From Aquimarina sp042434915 (GTDB lineage: Bacteria; Bacteroidota; Bacteroidia; Flavobacteriales; Flavobacteriaceae), in assembly GCF_042434915.1 (NCBI RefSeq), contig NZ_CP170198.1, positions 1,550,001 to 1,614,000 of the forward strand: DNA of 64,000 nt, in the 5' to 3' direction. Shown piece by piece: positions 35,385-44,640 of the stretch (position 1 is the stretch's first letter; each line of letters starts with the position of its first letter). A program made the translations under genes and the position numbers. The notes below the pieces were generated by a model. That model worked only from the letters and a program-made list of their open reading frames with translations, did not search any database and was not told the origin of the DNA.

Positions 35385-35759
35385 ATGAAATCCGTTTTAT
35401 CAATTTGGTTACTTGCACTACTATGTACTGGATGTTTTAAACAAGAACGCAGGTGCGAAAATTTTCATGTTGGAACGTTTGAGTTTGAAACCTATATTAA
35501 TGGCGAATTGGCCAAAACGACATTTGTTCGTAACGATACTATCGAAATCGATTTTTTTAAAGGTAAACAAGATACCTCTTCCATTCGCTGGATTAATGCC
35601 TGTGAATATATTGTAAAAAAAATCCATCCAAAAAACAGAGCCGAAGAGAAAGCTATCCATATGAAGATACTTACTACTTCATCAAATACCTATTCTTTTG
35701 AATATGGTCTTGTAGGCTCAAGTGAAAAACAAAAAGGAACCGCAAAAAAAATTAACTAA
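35385..35759 (+). CDS. Small lipoprotein of unknown function
   Basis: 124 residues with a lipoprotein signal (LLALLCTGC, lipid-modified Cys at about residue 17). The mature part is beta-rich (NFHVGTFEFETYINGELAKT). Proteins of this kind recur next to terC-like genes in flavobacteria and are sometimes mislabelled as topoisomerase. Its stop overlaps the terC start by one base (TAATG), implying translational coupling. Confidence 0.7.
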   Translation: MKSVLSIWLLALLCTGCFKQERRCENFHVGTFEFETYINGELAKTTFVRNDTIEIDFFKGKQDTSSIRWINACEYIVKKIHPKNRAEEKAIHMKILTTSSNTYSFEYGLVGSSEKQKGTAKKIN

Positions 35760-36553
35760 TGTTTGAAATTTTCTATACTGCCGACGCTTGGGTCGCATTA
35801 CTTACCTTAACATTTTTAGAAATCGTTTTAGGAATTGATAATATAATTTTTATATCGTTAGCCTCTAGTAAACTGCCTGCAGACCAACAAAAGAAAGCTA
35901 CCAATATTGGTTTATTTCTTGCCATGATAATGCGTATTGTTTTATTGTTCGGTATTTCTTTACTGGTTGCTATGGAAGCACCGTTTTGGCATATCAACCT
36001 ACCTTGGATTGAAGCTGGGATTAGCGGACAATCTTTAATATTATTTGGTGGCGGAATTTTCTTACTATATAAAAGTGTACACGAAATACATCAAAAAGTT
36101 GATGAAAAAGGTGAAGAAGAAAAAGACATACAGGCAAAAAGTTCTTCGACCTTATCCAATGCAATTGTACAAATTACTCTAATAAACATTGTTTTCTCTT
36201 TTGATTCGATTTTGACCGCAGTAGGTATGACCAATGGCCTAAGTTCTAATCCTAACGATGCATTAATTATAATGATTATTGCCGTGGTTGTTTCAGTTTT
36301 AATTATGATGATTTTTGCTACACCCGTTGGACGTTTTGTAAACAAACACCCATCTGTTCAAATTCTTGGTTTATCTTTTTTAATTTTAATTGGCTTTATG
36401 TTAATCGCAGAAGCCGCTCATCTCGCTCATTTGGAAATATTCAAATCATCGGTTGGTACTATCCCAAAAGGATATTTATATTTTACTATCGCATTTTCTC
36501 TTTTCATTGAATTTTTAAACTTTAAACTTCGTAAGAAGACAAAAACTAAATAA
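35759..36553 (+). CDS. TerC family integral membrane protein
   Basis: 264 residues with about seven membrane segments. TerC marks are LEIVLGIDNIIFISLASSKL (about 20-39) and INIVFSFDSILTAVGMTNGL (about 142-161), the two acidic membrane motifs of the family. Members protect against metals such as manganese, or tellurite, and may help metalate exported proteins. It is coupled to the upstream lipoprotein gene. Confidence 0.94.
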   Translation: MFEIFYTADAWVALLTLTFLEIVLGIDNIIFISLASSKLPADQQKKATNIGLFLAMIMRIVLLFGISLLVAMEAPFWHINLPWIEAGISGQSLILFGGGIFLLYKSVHEIHQKVDEKGEEEKDIQAKSSSTLSNAIVQITLINIVFSFDSILTAVGMTNGLSSNPNDALIIMIIAVVVSVLIMMIFATPVGRFVNKHPSVQILGLSFLILIGFMLIAEAAHLAHLEIFKSSVGTIPKGYLYFTIAFSLFIEFLNFKLRKKTKTK

Positions 36554-36618
36554 GCATCACAACAACAAACTACGTGTGATCTAACTATAAATTTTGTCGG
36601 TTTACCTAATCAAATAGT

Positions 36619-37200
36619 ATGAATATACAAAAAGAATTAGAGAAAAGAAGTAATGCGCAATGTGAGCTTTGCAGTACCTCAGAAAACTTGACTCCATATG
36701 TTGTGGCTCCTTCAAAAGGAACTAACCTTGATGAAACTATTTTAATTTGCTCAACATGTCGTTCACAAGTTGAGAATCCTAACAGTATGGATCCAAATCA
36801 TTGGCGTTGCCTCAATGATAGTATGTGGAGCTCTGTCCCCGCTGTTCAAGTAGTCGTATGGAGAATACTTACACTTCTTAGTGCCGAGGGATGGCCTCAA
36901 GATTTACTGGACATGTTATATCTAGAAGATGATACCCTAGCTTGGGCTCAAGCTACTGGTGTAGGCGTGGATGATACCAATACGGTCAAGCACCTCGACG
37001 CTAACGGTGCAACACTTACAGCTGGCGATACCGTAGTTCTTATAAAAGATCTTACTGTCAAAGGTGCTAATTTTACTGCTAAGAGAGGAACAGCTGTTCG
37101 TAATATATCATTGGTTCACGATAATGCAGATCAAATAGAAGGTCGTGTTAACGGTCAACATATTGTCATATTAACCAAATTTGTAAAGAAAAATAGCTAA
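36619..37200 (+). CDS. PhnA/YjdM-like zinc-ribbon protein
   Basis: 193 residues. An N-terminal zinc ribbon has CELC and CSTC pairs (Cys at about 15, 18, 44, 47). The C-terminal domain is the PhnA beta-barrel (about 115-190: LDANGATLTAGDTVVLIKDL, then FTAKRGTAVRNISLVHDNAD). Despite the name, a role in phosphonate metabolism is not established for these proteins. Probably a separate transcript from terC. Confidence 0.9.
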   Translation: MNIQKELEKRSNAQCELCSTSENLTPYVVAPSKGTNLDETILICSTCRSQVENPNSMDPNHWRCLNDSMWSSVPAVQVVVWRILTLLSAEGWPQDLLDMLYLEDDTLAWAQATGVGVDDTNTVKHLDANGATLTAGDTVVLIKDLTVKGANFTAKRGTAVRNISLVHDNADQIEGRVNGQHIVILTKFVKKNS

Positions 37201-37310
37201 ATCTTAATTTTTACTATAATTATCCAAATTTTGTATCAAATTACTGTTAATAAAACTTAGAAACTATAATCTTACATGTAATTTTAACAGATAACTACAA
37301 AACCAATAGT

Positions 37311-37514
37311 ATGATTAAAATATTAGGCCTTACCCTTACTATAGGGGGCGCAATTGCATTAGTAATTGGCGTTTTGGGTGCATTTGGAAACATTAGTATA
37401 GGAGTGAGCCCTTGGGCTCTACTTATTTTGGGTATCATTTTCTTTTTCGCTGGCATCGGTTTGCTCAAATACAGAAAAGATACCGATACAATTGAAGCAC
37501 AGAAAAAAGCATAG
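37311..37514 (+). CDS. Small two-helix membrane protein
   Basis: 67 residues with two glycine-rich membrane helices (about 5-28 and 33-51) and a charged C-terminus (KYRKDTDTIEAQKKA). Proteins of this size and topology are common in stress-response regions; no specific function recognised. Confidence 0.65.
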   Translation: MIKILGLTLTIGGAIALVIGVLGAFGNISIGVSPWALLILGIIFFFAGIGLLKYRKDTDTIEAQKKA

Positions 37515-37528
37515 CTTCAAAACTTTTT

Positions 37529-37569
37529 ACAAAGAAGTGTATGATACATATGCTTCTTTGTGTTTTTTA
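37529..37569 (+). terminator. Terminator after small membrane protein
   Basis: ACAAAGAAGTGTATGATACA pairs with the following TATGCTTCTTTGTG (stem ACAAAGAAG / CTTCTTTGT) and ends in a T run. Confidence 0.8.
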
Positions 37570-37725
37570 ACTACCCCCATTCCTACTTAATTTTTCTAGT
37601 ACCTATAAAAATTTCAATAGATCACTTTATTTTTATACAATATTGACTTATCTTTTAGTATTCTTAACTTGATTTATTTAGAATATATAAACCTAAAGTA
37701 TCCTACTCTTTAATTAAATCTTAGT

Positions 37726-38877
37726 ATGATTGAAACTAAAAGATTACTAGCCTTAAAGGAATACCAAATACTGGATACACTTCCCGAACAAGAATATAAT
37801 GATATTGTAGAATTAGCATCTGCATTATTTAAAACTCCAATTTCATTAATAACATTATTAGATTCTGAGCGACAATGGTTCAAAGCTAAAAAAGGTCTTT
37901 TGGTTAATGAAACTAAAAGAACTTATGCCTTTTGTCACTATGCTATTCAAAATCCAAATGAGGTGATGGTTGTTAATGACGCACTTTCTGATGCCAGATT
38001 TACTGAAAATCCATTAGTGAATTTTGATCCCAAAGTTCGATTTTATGCAGGAGCCCCTCTAATAACTTCTTCAAAACATGCCATTGGGACACTTTGCATT
38101 ATTGATACCGTACCCAGAAATTTTAGTGATGAAAAAAAAAACATGCTCAAAATTCTTGCTAATAAAGTTATTAGATTACTAGAATTACGCAAACAAAACT
38201 TGGATCAAAATGAAAAATTAGAATCTGTAAGTAAGCGATTTGAAACTACACTCTCAAGACTACTTGAGGCTCAAGAAACTGCCAAAATTGGAAGTTGGGA
38301 TTGGGATTTACAAAAGGATCAATTATACTGGTCTCCTCAATTGTTTAGACTTTTTGATTTTGAAACTAAAGCATCTAGTCAAATGGTAACTCACGAATGG
38401 CAAGCTGCTATACATCCCTGCGATCTAGAAAATGTTCAAAACTTCTTAAAAAAATTATTAAAGTCCAAATCTCGACATTGTATTGAATATCGGATAGTTA
38501 AAAAGGATGGATCAGAACTTTGGATGTTAGGTCAAGGAGCCTCTGATATCGATGATAGTGGTAACATAATTAGAGTGTATGGAACGGGCCAGGATATTAC
38601 CAATAAAAAACAAGCAGAATTTGATCGAAATCTATATTTGACTACTTTAAAAGATATGCTATTTAGCTTATCCCATAAAATTAGAGGTCCCCTGACTTCA
38701 TGCATTGGACTACTTAATATTTTAGAAAAAGAGCATCTCGAAGAAGAGGATATTAAAAAATTTGCATCTTTCTTTAAAGTTTCTACGCTTGAAATGGATG
38801 AATATGTACGCGAACTTATTACCTTCATACATACAAATTCTCTTAAATTAAATGAGGAACCTGCTAAAAGGCCTTAG
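37726..38877 (+). CDS. GAF-PAS sensor with HisKA-like segment, no ATPase domain
   Basis: 383 residues. GAF domain about 20-150 (SLITLLDSERQWFKAKKGL, GAPLITSSKHAIGTLCIID); PAS/PAC domain about 185-300 (TAKIGSWDWDLQKDQLYWSP, YRIVKKDGSELWMLGQG, YGTGQDITNKKQAE). A HisKA-like helix follows with His317 (LSHKIRGPL). The protein ends about 60 residues later, so the HATPase domain is missing. It could be phosphorylated by another kinase or act as a sensor partner. No transmembrane segment. Confidence 0.85.
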   Translation: MIETKRLLALKEYQILDTLPEQEYNDIVELASALFKTPISLITLLDSERQWFKAKKGLLVNETKRTYAFCHYAIQNPNEVMVVNDALSDARFTENPLVNFDPKVRFYAGAPLITSSKHAIGTLCIIDTVPRNFSDEKKNMLKILANKVIRLLELRKQNLDQNEKLESVSKRFETTLSRLLEAQETAKIGSWDWDLQKDQLYWSPQLFRLFDFETKASSQMVTHEWQAAIHPCDLENVQNFLKKLLKSKSRHCIEYRIVKKDGSELWMLGQGASDIDDSGNIIRVYGTGQDITNKKQAEFDRNLYLTTLKDMLFSLSHKIRGPLTSCIGLLNILEKEHLEEEDIKKFASFFKVSTLEMDEYVRELITFIHTNSLKLNEEPAKRP

Positions 38878-39228
38878 CTTACCATACATCCTTAAAGTTT
38901 TATATAGCGATTTTATAATTTGTTATAATTACCACATGGTTAAACAATATTAAAGTAAATATCAAGTTTTAACCTAGCATACTATTGTAGTTTTTCTTAA
39001 GAAATTTTATAATAAGAGTAGTGTTGTATGGTAATATATAACTCTCAATATATTTATTCATTCTTATAAACTCTACATTATAATATATTGATATCTATAC
39101 AGTTATAAAAAATACCAAGCTACCTAGAAGAGTTTTAAAATACCTCAAAAAAATTTCTTGCGTAATATATCCAAACTTAATCCTTTTAAAAGGATGCTTA
39201 TATTCTTATTAATCTAACTTAACAAATC
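38878..39228. other. AT-rich gap upstream of pectate lyase
   Basis: No gene or clear terminator. It contains the leader of the pectate lyase gene; no convincing TAnnTTTG box is seen. Confidence 0.5.
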
Positions 39229-41475
39229 ATGAAATTTAAATTCTATTTAATTGCATTTTTAGCATTATTCTCAACAATTCTTACTGCTCAAACCACCAAT
39301 AAAATTCCAGCTTTTCCAGGAGCAGAGGGATTTGGACGATATACTACTGGAGGTCGAGGTGGTAAAATCATATACGTGACTAACCTAAAGGATAGCGGTA
39401 CTGGAAGTTTAAGAGATGCCGTTAAAGCAAGCGGACCAAGAACTGTGATCTTTAAAGTCTCGGGAACGATTACATTAAATTCTAGTATTAAAATTAGTAA
39501 TGGAGATATTACCATTGCTGGTCAAACTGCCCCTGGTGATGGTATTTGTTTGAAAAATTATTCTTTAGTTATAGACGCAGATAATGTAATTATAAGATAT
39601 ATGCGTTTTCGTATGGGAGATGAAGCAAAACATGAAGGTGATGCCTTAGGCGGAAGATTCCATAAAAACATCATTGTTGATCACTGCTCAATGAGCTGGT
39701 CTACAGATGAGTGCGTGTCTATATACAATAATGAAAACACCACCTTACAATGGTGTATTATTTCTGAAAGTCTTCGTAATTCTGTTCACGGTAAAGGTGC
39801 ACATGGATATGGAGGTATCTGGGGTGGAAAGAAAGCTTCATTTCACCACAATTTATTAGCTCATCACGACAGTCGTAATGCGAGATTTGGTGAACAAGCT
39901 GGTACGGCATTTGCGCTAACCGATCTTGTTGATATTAGAAATAACGTGGTTTATAACTGGGGTCATAACAGTGCTTACGGTGGAGAAGCTATGAACATTA
40001 ATATTATTAACAATTACTATAAACCTGGGCCTGCCACAAAAGCAACAAATGGAAGTAATGCCAAACGAGGCCGCATTTTTTCTATTGATAAAAATAAAAC
40101 CAAAGGCACAGCAGTTTACGATACATGGGGTAAATTTTTTATAGATGGAAACTATGTTGACGGACATGAAGATGCTACAAATGATAATTGGAAACATGGT
40201 GTCTACAATCAGTTTCATGGATCCTATAGCTCATATTCTAACAGTTGTAAAGATAGTAATGGAAATACTATATCCTGTGAATATTCAATCCCCGTTTCGT
40301 CATCTGATAAAGAGCGAATGCGCATAACTACTCCGCATCAAGGAGAGAATCATATAACTACCCATACTGCCAAAGAGGCTTTTAACGCTATTCTTGCACA
40401 TGGAGGTGCATCTTTAAAACGAGATCCAATAGATAGCCGTATTGTGAGTGAAGCCAAAAATGGGACCTACACCTTTACTGGTTCTAATGGAAGTAAAAAT
40501 GGTATCATTGATACCCAAAGTGATGTGGGCGGATGGCCAACGTACAACTCTGTTACTGCCCCTACAGATTCTGATGGTGACGGAATGCCAGACTCATGGG
40601 AATCATCACGAGGATTGAACAGTAATGATGCTTCAGACGGTGTGGCGTATACTTTAAGTACAATCTACACAAACGTTGAGATCTATATAAACAGTCTGGT
40701 TGCCTCAATTACTACAAATCAAAATGCCAATGGAGTAGCTAATTATACGGATCCTGATGGCGCAATTGAATCTGATACTTATACGGTGATTACAAATAGA
40801 CATAGCAAAAAAAATATTGATGTGTCAGAAAGATCAACTTTGGACAACGCAAATATTATTCAATGGGAATCCACAGGTGCTCAAAATCAAAAATGGAAAA
40901 TTGAAGATGCTGGTGATGGTTATGTATACCTTAAGGTAGAAAGTAGTGGTAAATGTATGCGTGCTGCAAATGGAAATGTCTTTCAATTTACGTGTAACGA
41001 GGGTTGGTGGAGTGAGATGTTCAAGATAGATGAAGTTGCAGAAGGTTACTATACCATCAAAAGTAGAAGTACAAATATGTGCTTACGTGTTTCAAATTCT
41101 TCAGATGTAAATGGAGCCAATATTGTACTTTACAGATGTAATAGTAGTTATTGGAGTCAACAATTTAGCCTTTCTAACATCCTTACATCGTATTCATCGA
41201 TGACTGCAACGAGTCAACGAACGGTTGATAGTAGTAGCATTATACTGCATTCTAATCCTGTAAAAGATAATATTCTTAAGATTGAGTATCTTAACACAGC
41301 TCAAAAAGAAAACATTCTAGAGGTATATAACAACTCAGGAAAACTCGTGTTATCTAATACTATTCACAACGGGATAAACCACATTAATACAACGCAATTA
41401 CGAGCGGGATTATATTTTATCAAAACTTTGGATAATCCATCGAATCAACATATTAAAGTTATCATTCGCAAATAA
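39229..41475 (+). CDS. Secreted pectate lyase with ricin-type lectin domain and T9SS tail
   Basis: 748 residues. Signal peptide 1-20 (ends LTAQ). A right-handed beta-helix pectate lyase domain (about 25-430) opens with PAFPGAEGFGRYTTGGRGGK and includes the NIIVDHCSMSWSTDE and HHNLLAHHDSRNARFG segments typical of Bacteroidota PL1-type lyases. A calcium-binding DSDGDGMPDSWES motif is at about 447-459. A ricin B/CBM13 lectin region spans about 517-650 with QNQKWKI and SQQFSLS repeats. The type IX sorting tail is about 678-748. It cleaves polygalacturonate-like acidic polysaccharide outside the cell. Confidence 0.92.
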   Translation: MKFKFYLIAFLALFSTILTAQTTNKIPAFPGAEGFGRYTTGGRGGKIIYVTNLKDSGTGSLRDAVKASGPRTVIFKVSGTITLNSSIKISNGDITIAGQTAPGDGICLKNYSLVIDADNVIIRYMRFRMGDEAKHEGDALGGRFHKNIIVDHCSMSWSTDECVSIYNNENTTLQWCIISESLRNSVHGKGAHGYGGIWGGKKASFHHNLLAHHDSRNARFGEQAGTAFALTDLVDIRNNVVYNWGHNSAYGGEAMNINIINNYYKPGPATKATNGSNAKRGRIFSIDKNKTKGTAVYDTWGKFFIDGNYVDGHEDATNDNWKHGVYNQFHGSYSSYSNSCKDSNGNTISCEYSIPVSSSDKERMRITTPHQGENHITTHTAKEAFNAILAHGGASLKRDPIDSRIVSEAKNGTYTFTGSNGSKNGIIDTQSDVGGWPTYNSVTAPTDSDGDGMPDSWESSRGLNSNDASDGVAYTLSTIYTNVEIYINSLVASITTNQNANGVANYTDPDGAIESDTYTVITNRHSKKNIDVSERSTLDNANIIQWESTGAQNQKWKIEDAGDGYVYLKVESSGKCMRAANGNVFQFTCNEGWWSEMFKIDEVAEGYYTIKSRSTNMCLRVSNSSDVNGANIVLYRCNSSYWSQQFSLSNILTSYSSMTATSQRTVDSSSIILHSNPVKDNILKIEYLNTAQKENILEVYNNSGKLVLSNTIHNGINHINTTQLRAGLYFIKTLDNPSNQHIKVIIRK

Positions 41476-41500
41476 GTTTTAAAATTTAAAAGATAATTTG

Positions 41501-41542
41501 AATGGATTGTTTCACATAAGCATGAAACAATCCATTTTTTTT
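41501..41542 (+). terminator. Terminator after pectate lyase gene
   Basis: A 14-base perfect stem (AATGGATTGTTTCA / TGAAACAATCCATT) with a short loop is followed by eight T residues, 25 bases after the stop. Confidence 0.92.
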
Positions 41543-41787
41543 GCTACTTACAATATTATTATCCATTTCTTTGAATGATGAAGGTCGGTTAAAAAACCAC
41601 CATCTTAAGTTACTAATTTACCTTAGCTAAGCCACTAATAAAAACAAGCACTTAACTCTGGTTAAAATAATTGTATTTAGGGATAGTCTTAGATAAACTT
41701 GTATTGAATTATCATACAAATATTAACTATTGGTATCCTTAGTATGTACCCTCAAAACTGCAGAGATAATGGGAAATAATGTTGCTA

Positions 41788-41980
41788 TTAAATAAGCTTA
41801 CGAAGAGAAATAGGCATCCCTAAACCTTCTTCTATACATCGCTTTTGAACAGTCTTTTTTAGGCCATATTTCATTTTGAATTCCTTAAAGGGAACAGATA
41901 TCTATACATAGGTACAAATATGAATATGGGTATCTAAAATAGTAATTACTCGAACCTTGACATTGCTAAGCAGTTCGTTT
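41788..41980 (-). pseudogene. Degenerate 3' fragment of an mscS-type gene
   Basis: Translating the minus strand gives a decayed copy of the end of the MscS-type protein encoded at 46307-47167. The fragment reads VKVRVITILDTHIHICTYV, stop, then ISVPFKEFKMKYGLKKTVQK and CIEEGLGMPISLRKLI. The intact copy has VEVRVIEVFDTYIQIRAYVW and PFMEFKM, then EGIEMPIPLRKII. The Trp codon after AYV has become TAG. The final CAA codon has become TAA, directly followed by the original TAG. A stop also precedes the fragment. No intact gene is possible. Confidence 0.85.
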
Positions 41981-42062
41981 TATCTTTTTAAAGGACTTGT
42001 GCAACGGTTACTGGTATTAGCCGCTGGCAATACTTTTTAGATTTTAGAAAAATGCTTGTATT

Positions 42063-43193
42063 TTAATTGGTTCTTTTTCGATTATTTAAATTTTCAATTA
42101 TTTTGAATGCAACATCTTTGGATGATAAATAATTTTGTCCTGTTATTAAATTTCCATCGACTTCAATGTGAGAATTGTTTCTTGGTGAGAATTTAAAAAT
42201 AGCACCTCGATCTTCTAATGTTTTCTGTATTAGAAACGGAAAATGTGCGAAATATTCTGCATCTTTCTTTTCAAATGAATCTGGATACCCACTTACTACT
42301 TTATTTTTAAATAAGTATTTGCCATCACTAGTTTTGAGATTTACAACTCCCGCTGTCCCATGACATACGGAAGATATAATTCCGTTGTGCTGTTCATAAA
42401 TAGTCATTGATATTTTTTGAATTTCTTTATTTTCAGGAACTCCAAACATTGCAGCACCCCCACCTATGTAATGTACTGCTTTATAATTATGCGCAATGAT
42501 TTCGTCAGGCTTATATGTGTTTTTCAAGGCGTACATAAAATCTGGATTATATAAATATTTAATAGCTAAGGAGTCCGAAGTATCAATATATGAAAGAGGG
42601 ATAGTGCCACCTTTCGGGCTCACAAAATCTACAGTAAAACCTGCTTCTTTAAAAGTATCATAGGCATTTACTAGTTCAGAGAAGCTATTGCCTGTAGGAA
42701 TATCAGATTTTCCATAATATGCTGCATTTGAAACTATAAATAGAATCTTATCTGCTACGGTTGTAGTATTTTTTTTATCTTTTGTAGCAGCTTTACTAAT
42801 AATTTTCCATTCATTCTCTATTTTTTTTAAAAGAAACAAGTCTATATATCTTGAATTAACCTCTGGAAATAATATTTCTACCTTTGCAGTAGCAATTGTA
42901 TTGTTATAGTCTATTGATATTATATTACCGATTCTACCATTGAACTCCCCCTGCTTTTTATTTTCGTACCAGCTTTGGTATTTTTTAATAGAAATTATCC
43001 ATAATTCTTCTTCCTTGCTATCTAAAAAGAGATTTGCTTTAGAGTAAAATGCTTTTTGAATAAGTTCGGGTTGATTGTAAGATGTGCCATTAACATAATT
43101 TAAAAGGGTATTTCTAATTTGATGTTCTTCAGTTTGTCCGTAAGAGTATAAGCTAAAAAAAATCAGACCAAATACTAAGAAAGGATGTTTCAT
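42063..43193 (-). CDS. Exported NTF2-like plus DJ-1/PfpI fusion protein
   Basis: 376 residues from the ATG at 43193, which gives a signal peptide (MKHPFLVFGLIFFSLYSYGQ); the frame opens 14 codons earlier at 43235. Residues about 22-140 resemble NTF2/lumazine-binding-like domains (HQIRNTLLNYVNGTSYNQPE). Residues about 150-375 form a DJ-1/PfpI domain with Cys277 (SSVCHGTAG) and NPDFMYALKNTYKPDEI in the Hsp31-like style. Probably periplasmic; function could be a glyoxalase- or amidase-like stress enzyme. It follows the AraC regulator in the same orientation. Confidence 0.85.
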   Translation of the reverse strand: MKHPFLVFGLIFFSLYSYGQTEEHQIRNTLLNYVNGTSYNQPELIQKAFYSKANLFLDSKEEELWIISIKKYQSWYENKKQGEFNGRIGNIISIDYNNTIATAKVEILFPEVNSRYIDLFLLKKIENEWKIISKAATKDKKNTTTVADKILFIVSNAAYYGKSDIPTGNSFSELVNAYDTFKEAGFTVDFVSPKGGTIPLSYIDTSDSLAIKYLYNPDFMYALKNTYKPDEIIAHNYKAVHYIGGGAAMFGVPENKEIQKISMTIYEQHNGIISSVCHGTAGVVNLKTSDGKYLFKNKVVSGYPDSFEKKDAEYFAHFPFLIQKTLEDRGAIFKFSPRNNSHIEVDGNLITGQNYLSSKDVAFKIIENLNNRKRTN

Positions 43194-43303
43194 AAAAATT
43201 GAATTTTGTTTTGACTGCAATTTTAGTTGAAACATTTACGTATGTTATACTAGAAATATACTTTAAAACTCCTAATGTATATATTTGGAGTATAGAATAC
43301 AGA

Positions 43304-44341
43304 CTATTTATCGTTGTATTTTGAAGGCGTAGTATTCGTTATCTTTTTAAATGCCGAATAGAACGTGCTGTTCGAATTAAACCCACACTCTTCAGCAATT
43401 GTTTCAATTTTTAAATAAGGCTTTGTTTTTATAAGCTGTATAGCTTCTTCAATTCTATACTCATTAATAAATTGAGAAAAGCTTTTATTTAGATTGTTAT
43501 TTAATAATTGTGATAATAATTGTGGGCGAATATTAATTTTTTTAGCTAAAACAGGCATTGTTATGTTTGGGTTCTTAAATAACTCTTCATCGATTATTAT
43601 GGATTTGATTTCTCCCAATAATCGATTAGCTTCCGTTACTTTTATTTGAACATTTGCATACTTTTCTTTTTTTGCTGAAATGATAAATTCTTTTTTCCTT
43701 TTGTAATAAAGCATTAACCCTGACAAATAAAAAATAAAAGAAAATGATAATGCTCCTAAAAGGTATGACGTGTACGATGCCGTATTATATGCCGTCCATA
43801 TGATTAAAACCCCAAAGAACACACTAAAAATCCAAACCTCATTATATCTCAACTTTTCATTTTTGGACAGTAATTTTCGAATAATATTTTTTAATAGAAA
43901 TGCAGATATCAAGATGTAAACAAACCATTGAAAATTAATGATGTAATAAAAATAGTTAATCCAAAGGTCTATATTTTTTTGATATGGATATAATATCCCT
44001 ACACTTATGATAAGTGTTAAAAGGAAAAATAACTGAAAGTATAAAAACCTTATGGATTCTTCAGGTTTTAGAACCTTAGATTTAATGTAGAAATATAAAA
44101 ATGGTCCTATAAGAAAACAAGCAGATAATCCTATTTGCAGGTATGTTTTAGAAAGCTCGGGATTAAAATAGAAAAATAAAGATTTCCAAACCCGAATACT
44201 TAACACGATAAGTAATCCACCTAAAAAGTAATTTGATTTATTCCTAGGCCTAGCAAAAAACAGAAAGTAGATGCTTATTACAATGCTATTAAAAGCACCT
44301 AAAGCACTAAAAAAAAATATTAATTTGTTATCTAAATTCAA
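43304..44341 (-). CDS. Membrane-bound AraC-family regulator
   Basis: 345 residues. About seven membrane helices (to about 215) precede a C-terminal AraC HTH (about 240-342: MPVLAKKINIRPQLLSQLLN, then IETIAEECGFNSNSTFYSAF, ending KITNTTPSKYN). This 7TM-AraC layout is typical of Bacteroidota. The frame has no ATG near its start and seems to use TTG at 44341. It probably controls the adjacent PfpI-fusion gene, 110 bases downstream. A structured RNA remnant lies just upstream. Confidence 0.88.
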   Translation of the reverse strand: MNLDNKLIFFFSALGAFNSIVISIYFLFFARPRNKSNYFLGGLLIVLSIRVWKSLFFYFNPELSKTYLQIGLSACFLIGPFLYFYIKSKVLKPEESIRFLYFQLFFLLTLIISVGILYPYQKNIDLWINYFYYIINFQWFVYILISAFLLKNIIRKLLSKNEKLRYNEVWIFSVFFGVLIIWTAYNTASYTSYLLGALSFSFIFYLSGLMLYYKRKKEFIISAKKEKYANVQIKVTEANRLLGEIKSIIIDEELFKNPNITMPVLAKKINIRPQLLSQLLNNNLNKSFSQFINEYRIEEAIQLIKTKPYLKIETIAEECGFNSNSTFYSAFKKITNTTPSKYNDK

Positions 44342-44429
44342 TTTATTTCGTAATTTTTTGAGCTTGTGGCGTAGCGTAGTGCCTGATAGCGCTACTCCTA
44401 TTTGTATCTGTTAAAGATATAAATATTCT

Positions 44430-44640
44430 AGAACTATCAGTGCATCCTTTATCAAACCGTACGTGAACTTTTCACTCATCCGACTTGATTTTTTGAAAAT
44501 TCATAGCTTCAGCAGATCCCACACAAGAACAATTGCATGCTATTCTTCAGAGTGAACAGCCAATTACTCTGGTGGGATTCTCACCCACTGGACAAACACA
44601 GCTTCATGGTACACTAATGTGTTTGTGTAAGGTTAGTTGC
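44430..44640 (-). mobile_element. Group II intron remnant (domain V-like hairpin plus structured RNA)
   Basis: On the minus strand 44454-44486 reads AAGTCGGATGAGTGAAAAGT then TCACGTACGGTTT, which closely follows the 34-base domain V of bacterial group II introns (GAGCCG...GAAA...GTACGGTTC), with the AGC triad changed to AGT. Upstream on the same strand are three strong hairpins: stem 44592-44600/44618-44626 (9 bp), stem 44572-44576/44584-44588, and stem 44548-44553/44566-44571. There is no room for a reverse transcriptase, so this is an ORF-less or decayed intron. The exact ends are unknown. Confidence 0.55.
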
